64,000 nt of DNA. Source: Promicromonospora iranensis (GTDB lineage Bacteria > Actinomycetota > Actinomycetes > Actinomycetales > Cellulomonadaceae). Location: the NCBI RefSeq assembly GCF_028994805.1, contig NZ_JAJQQP010000003.1:95145-159144 (forward strand). Reading direction: 5' to 3'. The translations under genes and the position numbers were made by a program. The notes beneath the pieces were generated by a model. The model was not told the origin of the DNA, did not search any database, and worked only from the letters and a program-made list of their open reading frames with translations. Below, one piece after another: positions 43,726 to 51,942 of this stretch (position 1 is its first letter; every line of letters starts with the position of its first letter).

Positions 43726-45738
43726 TCAGATGCTCCGGAAGGTCGTGAAGCCGGCTTGCTTGACGGCGGCGTCGAGGTTGAGTTTCGCTGACGAGTCAGC
43801 AAAGCCCGTGTCGCGGACGACGATGGTTATGTCGGACTCGACCGGGTTCTCGTCCCGCCACTCCACGAGCGCGCGGGCGACCTCATTTGACTCCTCCGTG
43901 GTGACGTTCTCTCCGAAGAATGCGTACAACGTGCCGTGGCCGAGGCAGTACAGATTGCTGCCCGCCACGGGGCGGGTGTCGACGGGCGTCGTCAGGTCGA
44001 TACCGAGGCGCAGCATCGTCTCAACCAGCAGGTCGTCGGTGGTGCGGCCCTCGACGAGGTTGTCGACTGCCTCGATCAGGCTCAGTTCGCCTGTGCCGTC
44101 CCACGGGCGGATGTTCGACGGCGCGAGCCGGTAGGACCGGAAGCCGAGGTCAATCTCCGCTGACTCCAGGGTGAGGCCCTCCGCGATCCTCTTGCTGGCG
44201 CGGCGCAGGCGCTCGCGTGTGATGTCCGCGATCGACTTGTAGCCGTCCTTGTTCACCGGCTCATCGAGCTGGACCAGGACGTATCGGCGATTGCCGCCAT
44301 CAGTAGCATTGAGGTCCATGACCGCATGGCCCGTAGAGCCGGAGCCAGCGAAGAAGTCGAGGACGAGGGCGTCCTTGCTTGATCGGGTCACCAGGTCGAT
44401 CCAGCGAGCTAGGACTTCGGTGTCCTTGGGGAACTCGAATGGTGCGTCGCCGTTGAAAAGCTCCTTGAGTCGACGACCTGCATGGGTCCGCTGTCGTTCG
44501 AACACCGACATCACAACCTGCCCCGTGACATCCTCCAGGCGCTTCTTCAGCGAGATTGGTTTTGTGTGGTCGTCGCGGAAAATTACCTGACCCGCGGTGA
44601 TGGCCTCCTGCATGCGCTCTGGTGTCGCATACAGCCAGCCCCGCTCAGGTACAGGAACTGGGTAGCCCGTCTTTGGGTGCAGGACGTCGTACTTCGGGCC
44701 CTTTCCACCGGGCCATGTGATGTTGTCGTCGCGGGCCAGTCCGCCATCCGGCAAGAAGTAGGTGTACCGAGCCATGGCCTGAATGGGTGAGTCTTCTCCC
44801 TGAGACTTGAACCACCCCTGCATGATCTTGCGAGCGCGAACCTCGTCGCCATCGGCTTCGATCCACGCGTTTCGGCCAGCGTCAAGGACTTCGTGCACCC
44901 CGGGCTTCGTCTCGCGCCAGCGGATATCAGCTTGGCGCAGAGCACCTTCGCTCTTGGCGTACACAAGCATGTAATCGTGGCCCACGGATATGTACCGCGA
45001 GTCGTTTTTTCGCCCCCCCTGCCAGACGGCGCTCGCGATGAAATTCTCTGCCCCGAATACCCGGTCAAGTAGCAGCTTCAGCCGCGCGTGCTCTGTGTCG
45101 TCGATTGCCGCGATGAGAACACCCGTCTCCTTGAGGAGTGAGTGCGCGACTAGAAGCCGTGGGTACATCATTGACAACCACTTGGCGTGAAGATTAGCGG
45201 ACTGGCGCCGTTCCTCTGCGCGGTCGGAACCCTCGCCCGTCTGAGTGGCGCCCTCGTTGTCGCGTAGGCCGGCATCTGCCTCGTGCTCAGCGACGGTCGA
45301 ACTCCGCTTGTCCTCGTACACGAAGTCACTGCCGGTGTTGTACGGCGGGTCGATGTAGATCACGTCGACCTTGCTCGTGTACCCGCGGCGCAGGAGTCGC
45401 AGCACCTCAAGGTTGTCGCCCTCGATGACGATGTTCTTCGTGCTGTCCCACTCCACGGACTCGTCGGGCCGGGGGAGGAGCGTGCTCGTGGCAGGCACGG
45501 TGGACAGCCGGCGTGCTTCGGCTATCCCGACCCACCGCAGGCCCGATGTTTCGGTCCCGGACGCCTCGGCCTGCTCACCCAGGAGGTCGCGGAGAACGTC
45601 GAGGCTGACGCGCCCGTCCACGACCGCGTCGGGGAAGAGCTCGGCGAGCACGGCGACATTGCTGCGTGCCTCACCTGGGCCGGTCAGCTCCTTGATGGGC
45701 GTGTAGTCGATGTCCTCGAGATCGTGGTGCGTGGTCAC
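43726..45738 (-). CDS. Type III Mod DNA methyltransferase (N6-adenine, beta class)
   Basis: 670 residues from GTG 45738 (GCAGGAGG 6-7 bases upstream, GTGA overlap with the DUF4391 gene). The catalytic motif DPPYNT is at 130-135, and the AdoMet-binding motif FAGSGSTGHAV (463 onwards) comes after it, the beta-class order of type III Mod. The region between them (about 240-440) is the likely target-recognition domain. The final 130 residues are extra. It would methylate adenine in one strand of the recognition site. The site cannot be read from sequence. Confidence 0.93.
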   Translation of the reverse strand: MTTHHDLEDIDYTPIKELTGPGEARSNVAVLAELFPDAVVDGRVSLDVLRDLLGEQAEASGTETSGLRWVGIAEARRLSTVPATSTLLPRPDESVEWDSTKNIVIEGDNLEVLRLLRRGYTSKVDVIYIDPPYNTGSDFVYEDKRSSTVAEHEADAGLRDNEGATQTGEGSDRAEERRQSANLHAKWLSMMYPRLLVAHSLLKETGVLIAAIDDTEHARLKLLLDRVFGAENFIASAVWQGGRKNDSRYISVGHDYMLVYAKSEGALRQADIRWRETKPGVHEVLDAGRNAWIEADGDEVRARKIMQGWFKSQGEDSPIQAMARYTYFLPDGGLARDDNITWPGGKGPKYDVLHPKTGYPVPVPERGWLYATPERMQEAITAGQVIFRDDHTKPISLKKRLEDVTGQVVMSVFERQRTHAGRRLKELFNGDAPFEFPKDTEVLARWIDLVTRSSKDALVLDFFAGSGSTGHAVMDLNATDGGNRRYVLVQLDEPVNKDGYKSIADITRERLRRASKRIAEGLTLESAEIDLGFRSYRLAPSNIRPWDGTGELSLIEAVDNLVEGRTTDDLLVETMLRLGIDLTTPVDTRPVAGSNLYCLGHGTLYAFFGENVTTEESNEVARALVEWRDENPVESDITIVVRDTGFADSSAKLNLDAAVKQAGFTTFRSI

Positions 45739-46499
45739 TGCTGTGCCTCCTGCTTCGGGGTGCTCGCCGCGTACAGCGAGCCTCGGACGCTGTCGATCTC
45801 GGTGCGCAGGCTCTTGGCTCGCGTGTTGAGGTCGATCCTTCGTTGCATGTTCTTCTCTCGGCCGGCGTCGCGCACGACGGCCACAAGCTCGGCGTCGAGT
45901 GCCGCGAGCCGCTGCCGGAGCGCGACAGCTTCGGCCGCCGTCAGCGCGACGGAGGCTGGTTTGCCGTTCGCCGCGACGGTCCGGACTAGGTCGCGGTGGA
46001 GTGCGGCGAGGTCGGTCTGTGCCAACCGCCCGACACGCACCGTTTCTGGTGCGAGATCCTCGATCGGCACCGTGATCGAAACCTCGATCACTGACCTGCC
46101 CTCCTCGGTCTTGCTGAGGCGGGTGAGCGCCAGGGAGAGGTGCGTGCCGCCGTCTGGTACGACCAAGCCGATGATCGCCGGACGCGGCATGGACCGGTGC
46201 AGAAGCTCGGCGGCGCGGATGCGATCGGGCTGCTTGGCTCGCTCCACGAGCTGCACCTCGAGTACAGGGATCATGTCGACGCGGTGGTCGTCGTCCGCGA
46301 AGCCCCGGACCCCGATTGTCTGAGGGCTCAGGACGCCGACGATTGTCGCTTGAGCGATCACCTTCGTGAGTAGCCGGGCATCCGCCGGGGACTCGTCCCA
46401 CTGCGCAGCGATGTCCTTCTTGGTCAGACGATGAGTCTGGCGCGTCGCGGCGACAGGCAGAGCCAGAAGGCCAGGCAAGTCGATCAGTTCAGCGGTCAC
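45735..46499 (-). CDS. DUF4391-domain protein
   Basis: 254 residues from a GTG that overlaps the stop of the helicase gene (GTGA). The family is known by this pattern: LPVAATRQTHRLTKKDI, DDHRVDMIPVLEVQL, and a predicted coiled-coil C-terminus (LRQRLAALDAELVAVV). Its biochemical role is unknown. From memory, DUF4391 genes are often found between SNF2-like helicase and Mod genes in type III-like loci. Both ends overlap neighbours, so it is made in fixed proportion with them. Confidence 0.8.
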   Translation of the reverse strand: MTAELIDLPGLLALPVAATRQTHRLTKKDIAAQWDESPADARLLTKVIAQATIVGVLSPQTIGVRGFADDDHRVDMIPVLEVQLVERAKQPDRIRAAELLHRSMPRPAIIGLVVPDGGTHLSLALTRLSKTEEGRSVIEVSITVPIEDLAPETVRVGRLAQTDLAALHRDLVRTVAANGKPASVALTAAEAVALRQRLAALDAELVAVVRDAGREKNMQRRIDLNTRAKSLRTEIDSVRGSLYAASTPKQEAQQ

Positions 46500-49400
46500 G
46501 GGATTACCGCCACCCAGGCGACAACGTCGACAGACTCCAAACCTGGCACCGATGCGTCCGTCCCAAGGAGGGAAGGACCCGATGCGAAGATCGACGCTGC
46601 GAGCTTCTGCTCCGCCTGTCCGGACGCCGCCCGGACAGCCGCGTCGAGGAGGCCCTGGTAGTGCTTCATGCTGCGGCCCTGCCGCGTCGCCCTCTCGAAA
46701 TCGGCGATAACTTCGGCACCAGGTTCGGTGCCGTCCAGGCAGTGGCGACGGAGCACGTCAAGTGCGCGCTTCGGCTCCTCGACCGGATGAGCGAGGCTGC
46801 CGTTGTCGGACACGTATGCGAGGACGTACGGAGCGAGAGGGTACGCCGCGGAGAACGCGAAGGCGTCGTCGCGGACGTGCAGGAGGAAGACGGCGCCTGG
46901 CGCCAAGTTGTCGCTCGTGAGCCCCTGATCAAAGCGGGTCACGCCGAACAGCGCCTGAGGCCACTGCTTGAGGCGCGCCAGCTCACCGCGTGGCCGCGAG
47001 GCGGCATCCATCCGAAAGTCCGAGAGGGTCAGGTCTGTAATCGACAACCCTCCCGCAAGGTCCTCCATCGTGGGGGCTGAGGTTTGGAGCTGCTGGAGCT
47101 GCTTGCGACGGTAGTCCAGGTCATTCATCTCGGAGTCGTCCAGGACGTTTTCCTCACCCGTCGCGGAGACATCGAGAAGCTTCATGCGGCTGGAGACACG
47201 GCCCTCGAGGTTGATGTACGAGTCGAGGTCGGGCGTCGGCCAGAAGTTGACCAGCTGGACCGACTCGTTCGTGGTCCCGAGACGGTCCACGCGGCCGAAC
47301 CGCTGGACGATGCGCACGGGGTTCCAGTGGATGTCGTAGTTGACGACGGTGTCGCAGTCCTGGAGGTTCTGGCCCTCGGAGATCGTGTCCGTCGCGATGA
47401 CGAAGTCGATCTGAGGCCCGTCGAGGTCTCCCCCCTTGGAGCGCGGCGAGAAGGCAGTGAGCACCGTGTGCATCTCGTGGCGTACCGGGGCAGTGGTCCT
47501 GGTCTTGCTGCCCGTGATGAGGGCGGTGTGCACGCCCAGCTCGCGGGCCGCCCAGTCAGCGATGTGGTCGTAGAGGTACTCGGCGGTGTCGGAGAAAGCG
47601 GTGAAGACGAGAGCCTTGCGGTTGCCGTCATTCGTCGGTTTCTCGGCCTTCTCCTGGAGGAACTCCTTGAGCTTGGCGAGCTTGGCATCGCGGTCGGCGT
47701 CTACCTGGCTTACTTCGTCGAGCAGCCCGGCGATTGTGGCACGGTCCTCTTGGAGGTCCTGTCGCCACCGGCGACGGTCGAGATCTTGGACGAAGACCTT
47801 GACGTTTCCACCGACAGTATCCTCCAGCTCTGGGTCGTCCAGACCGAGGCTGAGTGCGGCGCTGTCGTCGCCGATCGACGCTCCCGGAGCGGAGCGCGTG
47901 TCGAATTCGTCGATCCGCTGGATGGCCGCGTCGATCGTCGTCAGGATCTTGGTCAGCGTCATGCCGAGGGACTGCACGGACGACTCGAGGCGCTTGAGCA
48001 GACCGACGCGGAGCAGGTGAACCACGTTGTTCTCACGGTCCGTCTGGACCCACTTGCGCTTTCCGCCGGTGCGGAGGGCCTGGTCGTAGAGCGAAGCGTA
48101 CTTCTCATGATGGACCGGGAGCACATAGGACGTGGGCTTGTAGGCGGCGAGTGTGAGCCGGAGGATCGCGCGGTTGATCTGCTCGAGCGAGATCATCGCG
48201 TCGGCCAGGTCGATCCCTGGGGTCAGGTTCCTTGGGGCCTTCCGTACGGGGAACTTGCCCGTGTCCTCAGTGCCGTAGTACTTCTCGATGTGCTTGCGCG
48301 AGCGGGCGATGGTTACCAGGTCGAGCAGGCGGATGTAGTCCATGCCGAGAGTGCCCACGAGGGATTTCGCCGTTCGCTGTGACTCGGGCATCTTCTGCCA
48401 GGCGTTGAACCGTGTCTGCGCCTGACGCAGGGTCACGGCGATGTCCTTGATGCCCTCCGAGCCGAGCGCCTTGTCGTCGCCCTCCGTCGCAAAGAGAACC
48501 TGATTGCGTAGATCCGCAAGGCGGGTGTTGACCGGGGTGGCGCTCAGCATGAGGACCTTGGTCTTCACACCTGCCTTGATGACCGCCTCCATGAGTCGTT
48601 CGTAGCGAGTGGTGCGATCGGCAACCTGAGGGTTGTTGCGGAAGTTGTGCGATTCATCGACCACTACCAGGTCGTAGTTGCCCCACGCGATGTTCGCCAG
48701 GTCGATGTCCCCAGACTTGCCGCGCGTGCGCGACAGATCAGTGTGGTTCAAGACATCGAAACTGAACCGGTCCGTGACCAGCGGATTGCGGGAGTCGTTT
48801 GCGCGGTAGAGGGTCCAGTTCTCCCGGAGGCGTTTTGGCGCCAGGACGAGGACGCGGTCGTTGCGCAGCTCGTAGTACTTGATGACTGCGAGGGCCTCGA
48901 AGGTCTTACCGAGGCCGACACTGTCGGCGATGATGCATCCGTTGTGCCGCTCTAGCTTCTCGATCGCGCCGAGGACGCCGTCGCGCTGGAACTTGTAGAG
49001 CTTCTTCCAGACTGCGGTGTCGTAGAAGCCGGTCAGGCCGCGCGCCTCGGTTTCCTCGCCCGACTCCTCAACGAAGTCCTTGAAGAGCGAGATGAGAATG
49101 CGCAGGTAGACGGACTCTGGCGCGTTGTCGCGGAACAGAGCGCGGGCTGCTCCGAGGAATTCCTCCTGTGCGCTCTTCGTGGCGGTCGCGTCGTGCCATA
49201 GCCGGTCGAACTGGAGCGCCACCTGCTTCACTTGGTTCACGTCCGTGAGCTCCTGCGGGAAGTGCAGGTCCGGTGAGGTGACTAGGCCGAGGCTCTCCGC
49301 CTCAAGGCCGGCGCCCTTGACCGCGTAGGGAAAGGGCCCTTCGACTGCGGTCCACGCCTCACGCGTGCGGCGGTTGAGCGTCCGTACCTGCATCGTCCGC

Positions 49401-49660
49401 TCGGCCCATGTCACAAATTCGCGCGCAACACGGTGCTGATCCAGGCGGGAGCGGAACAGATTCTCCTCGCTCAAGCCGTTCAACCGGTGGGTCTCGAGGC
49501 TGTTCTCCCAAAGGATCAACCGCAGTTCGTCATCCGCGAGCTCGTCCTTCAGCTCGTCGTAGACGTAGATCGAGAATGACTCGGACAGTGCGTCCAGACG
49601 CGCGGCGCCCGTGAGGTGCTTGCGCAGGCGGTCGATCGGACGCCCGGCGTCATCGGTCAT
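46496..49660 (-). CDS. SNF2-like helicase of the restriction operon
   Basis: 1054 residues from the ATG at 49660 (GGAGG 9 bases upstream). Superfamily 2, SNF2 group: ADSVGLGKTFEAL (near residue 237), VVVDESHNFRN, MLSATPVN, and in the C-terminal lobe ATDTISEGQNLQD with RFGRVDRLG. An extra N-terminal region of about 200 residues (SFSIYVYDELKDELADDELRLI) resembles that of helicases carrying a degenerate PLD-like module, but no HKD motif is seen. It begins the five-gene operon and could be the translocase that senses or remodels DNA for Mod/Res. Confidence 0.85.
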   Translation of the reverse strand: MTDDAGRPIDRLRKHLTGAARLDALSESFSIYVYDELKDELADDELRLILWENSLETHRLNGLSEENLFRSRLDQHRVAREFVTWAERTMQVRTLNRRTREAWTAVEGPFPYAVKGAGLEAESLGLVTSPDLHFPQELTDVNQVKQVALQFDRLWHDATATKSAQEEFLGAARALFRDNAPESVYLRILISLFKDFVEESGEETEARGLTGFYDTAVWKKLYKFQRDGVLGAIEKLERHNGCIIADSVGLGKTFEALAVIKYYELRNDRVLVLAPKRLRENWTLYRANDSRNPLVTDRFSFDVLNHTDLSRTRGKSGDIDLANIAWGNYDLVVVDESHNFRNNPQVADRTTRYERLMEAVIKAGVKTKVLMLSATPVNTRLADLRNQVLFATEGDDKALGSEGIKDIAVTLRQAQTRFNAWQKMPESQRTAKSLVGTLGMDYIRLLDLVTIARSRKHIEKYYGTEDTGKFPVRKAPRNLTPGIDLADAMISLEQINRAILRLTLAAYKPTSYVLPVHHEKYASLYDQALRTGGKRKWVQTDRENNVVHLLRVGLLKRLESSVQSLGMTLTKILTTIDAAIQRIDEFDTRSAPGASIGDDSAALSLGLDDPELEDTVGGNVKVFVQDLDRRRWRQDLQEDRATIAGLLDEVSQVDADRDAKLAKLKEFLQEKAEKPTNDGNRKALVFTAFSDTAEYLYDHIADWAARELGVHTALITGSKTRTTAPVRHEMHTVLTAFSPRSKGGDLDGPQIDFVIATDTISEGQNLQDCDTVVNYDIHWNPVRIVQRFGRVDRLGTTNESVQLVNFWPTPDLDSYINLEGRVSSRMKLLDVSATGEENVLDDSEMNDLDYRRKQLQQLQTSAPTMEDLAGGLSITDLTLSDFRMDAASRPRGELARLKQWPQALFGVTRFDQGLTSDNLAPGAVFLLHVRDDAFAFSAAYPLAPYVLAYVSDNGSLAHPVEEPKRALDVLRRHCLDGTEPGAEVIADFERATRQGRSMKHYQGLLDAAVRAASGQAEQKLAASIFASGPSLLGTDASVPGLESVDVVAWVAVIP

Positions 49661-49927
49661 GGAAGGCTGCCTCCGTGCAGGTCTGATGGCCAAAGGCCCG
49701 CATCGGAAGCGAGCCGAGCAGAATATCGGCAAATCGATCATATGGGAACTGGGCGCGGGGTACCGGGGCCAATCGGGTGAAACGGCGGGTGGTTGTCGCG
49801 GAGGCCCGCATCATCGCCGAAGGTCAGCAGGCACAACGACCCGCACGAATTATTCCAGGAGGGGATGTGGAGAGCAGGCCGTGCCAGCACTCTGGACAGC
49901 CTTGATCGAGCTAGCTTCGATCGGCGG
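49661..49927. other. 267-base gap between the two minus-strand defence operons
   Basis: No gene. It holds the candidate promoter for the restriction operon (49720-49748). A small inverted repeat, GATCGA-7-TCGATC at 49904-49922, lies just beyond the HelD-like stop codon and could act as a terminator for the upstream operon. Confidence 0.45.
49720..49748 (-). promoter_or_regulatory. Candidate promoter of the five-gene restriction operon
   Basis: On the minus strand TTCCCA (rc of 49743-49748) and TATTCT (rc of 49720-49725) are separated by exactly 17 bases, each matching 4 of 6 consensus positions. Transcription would start about 50 bases before the helicase ATG at 49660. Confidence 0.4.
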
Positions 49928-51901
49928 CTACCGTTTCCGCGGACGCAGCTCCTCCGGGAGCGGCTTGCTATGCACGACGGCCAGCTCCCTGTTGGGACGC
50001 GTCAGTGATGTGTACAGGGGCCCCCGGCGACCGAAGTTCTCCGGGAAATCGGCCGGTTCGCTGACTACGACGCCGTCGAACTCAAGTCCACGTGCCTCGT
50101 CGGGCTGCAGGACGACGACCTGTCGGTCGGCTCTGTCCCAGAAACGCTGGTCACCCCGCCGCGCCTGCCAGCCTTCATTACGAAACAGCGATCGGATACG
50201 GGAGGGATCGACGTCGATCACGGCGACCGTGCCCTTCGGATAGGTGCTCAGCAGCCGGTCGACCTCACTGCGCACCGTGATGGCAAGCTCCTCCCGCCCA
50301 GCACGAGTGATCACTGGAGCTGGTCCGTCCTTCTGGAATGCGAGGAGTGCGCGTTCCTCCTTGCGCAGGAGCCGGTTCGCGTACTCCAGGATTGGGAGAG
50401 TCGACCGATAGCCCCGCTCGAGCCGCTCGAGCCGGAGATCGACGTCGGGGTACTCGATGACTGCGGCCACGTGCTTCCAGGAAGCAAGAGTATGGTCCGA
50501 TCGGCGTTGGTTGAGATCGCCGAGGATCGTCCACGCATCTGCTTCGTTCAGCGCGGCGAGCAGCATCCACTCCAGAGCGGTGGCGTCCTGAGCCTCGTCG
50601 ACCATGACATGTTCGATGCCCTGCAGCTCCCGTGCCGGTGCCACCGTCCAGCGGATGAAGGCGAGCAGCGGAATGTGCGCGCGCAGCGTGAGCGCGAGGT
50701 CGTACGCCGGAAGCTTCCGTAGGTATGTCGCCCATTCGACGTCTGGTGCCACGAGCCCTAGCCGGAGTGCTTCGTACGCGCGTTGCGTGGTCGGTGTGAT
50801 GCCCTTGCGCTGGCGCTCGGCGAAGATGACCTTGAGCGCGATCTTCCCCAGTTCTTCGTCGACGTCGCGCCACGTCCGGGACGCCGGGCCCTTTGGCTCC
50901 AACTTGAGTTCCAGAACACGGGCCATGAGGGAGGGCAGAGATCTCACGATGACCCGGTCCGAGCCACCGGACAGCGTGTCCACGACGCCCCGCACGTGAT
51001 CGCTGTACGCGTCAGTAGGCCCGACAAGGAGCACGTTCTTGTCGAGAGAGTTCTCCAGCGGGGTGTCGTCGTTGATCATGTAGGCGGCCCTGTGCGACGC
51101 GACGATCGTCTTCCCCGTACCGGGCTGCCCTTCGATCACGACGCTCTCCATAGCGGGGAGCGTGACCAGGGTGTATTGGTCTGGTTGGAGAGTCGAGAGG
51201 ACGGGCGCGAGGCTCTTGGTGCGTGGGGCCGCCAGGCGAGACCGCAGCAATGACTCGGCTCGAAGCGCAGGCGCCTGGCGCCTTCCTCGTTCACCAGCGG
51301 GAGCGCTGGTCGTTACTGTTGCGTGGCTCGCCGCCGCGATGGCCTCGTCTTCAGTTGCCGTGCCTGGAGGCTGCGCGGCCTTCTGGGCGTCTCCGGGCCT
51401 ACGCAAACCACCTGGCCGCGCGCGTCCAGCGGCTGGCGGGGCGGGGACTGAGAGCCCTCGTCGTCGGAAAGGCTCGCCGGTGACATCCGTTCGTAGGACG
51501 TCGTCTGCGATGTCGTTGATGCCCTTGCTCCCGTGCGCGAAGCTACGGACGACCGCGACCTCTTCGCAGAACTCATGATGGTCGAAACCGCGGAAGTAGG
51601 TGCAGGCAACAGGCGCAGCCCAGCTAAAGACCTCCTGGCCGTCGAGATTCAGATGGCGCTCGCCGATGTAGAAGTCGCTCGCGCCGCCGAGCTCCTCGCG
51701 TGGACCGACCAGCGAAACCCGGCCGACCAAGAAGCCGAGGGGAACTTCGGGAAGCGTGGGGAGACCATCACCAGTCCATATCGTGTTCCGTGCGCCCTGA
51801 AAGTAAACAGGTTGTCGGGCCCGCGAGCTGAGCATCTGGACGTAGCGCTTCTCGGCTGCGCGTTCGTTCTCGATCTCGAGTGTCTTCGTCTGGGGATCCA
51901 T
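49928..51901 (-). CDS. HelD/HelR-like UvrD-family ATPase, short form
   Basis: 657 residues from the ATG at 51901 (GAGGATGAG upstream). The N-terminus matches the HelD/HelR family (ERAAEKRYVQML; FYIGERHLNLDGQEVFSWAAPVA), followed by Walker A EGQPGTGKT (about 261), motif II VMVDEAQDA, GDLNQRRSDHT and a C-terminal LEFDGVVVSEP. HelD/HelR proteins free stalled RNA polymerase; here the region between residues 150 and 225 is a Pro/Ala-rich replacement of the usual sequence and the protein is shorter than typical. It follows the SNF2 helicase gene by 41 bases, so it may have been recruited as a nucleic-acid motor in defence. Confidence 0.75.
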   Translation of the reverse strand: MDPQTKTLEIENERAAEKRYVQMLSSRARQPVYFQGARNTIWTGDGLPTLPEVPLGFLVGRVSLVGPREELGGASDFYIGERHLNLDGQEVFSWAAPVACTYFRGFDHHEFCEEVAVVRSFAHGSKGINDIADDVLRTDVTGEPFRRRGLSVPAPPAAGRARPGGLRRPGDAQKAAQPPGTATEDEAIAAASHATVTTSAPAGERGRRQAPALRAESLLRSRLAAPRTKSLAPVLSTLQPDQYTLVTLPAMESVVIEGQPGTGKTIVASHRAAYMINDDTPLENSLDKNVLLVGPTDAYSDHVRGVVDTLSGGSDRVIVRSLPSLMARVLELKLEPKGPASRTWRDVDEELGKIALKVIFAERQRKGITPTTQRAYEALRLGLVAPDVEWATYLRKLPAYDLALTLRAHIPLLAFIRWTVAPARELQGIEHVMVDEAQDATALEWMLLAALNEADAWTILGDLNQRRSDHTLASWKHVAAVIEYPDVDLRLERLERGYRSTLPILEYANRLLRKEERALLAFQKDGPAPVITRAGREELAITVRSEVDRLLSTYPKGTVAVIDVDPSRIRSLFRNEGWQARRGDQRFWDRADRQVVVLQPDEARGLEFDGVVVSEPADFPENFGRRGPLYTSLTRPNRELAVVHSKPLPEELRPRKR

Positions 51902-51942
51902 CTCATCCTCGGGGTGGTTCCAAAATCTGGTGGACAACGTGC

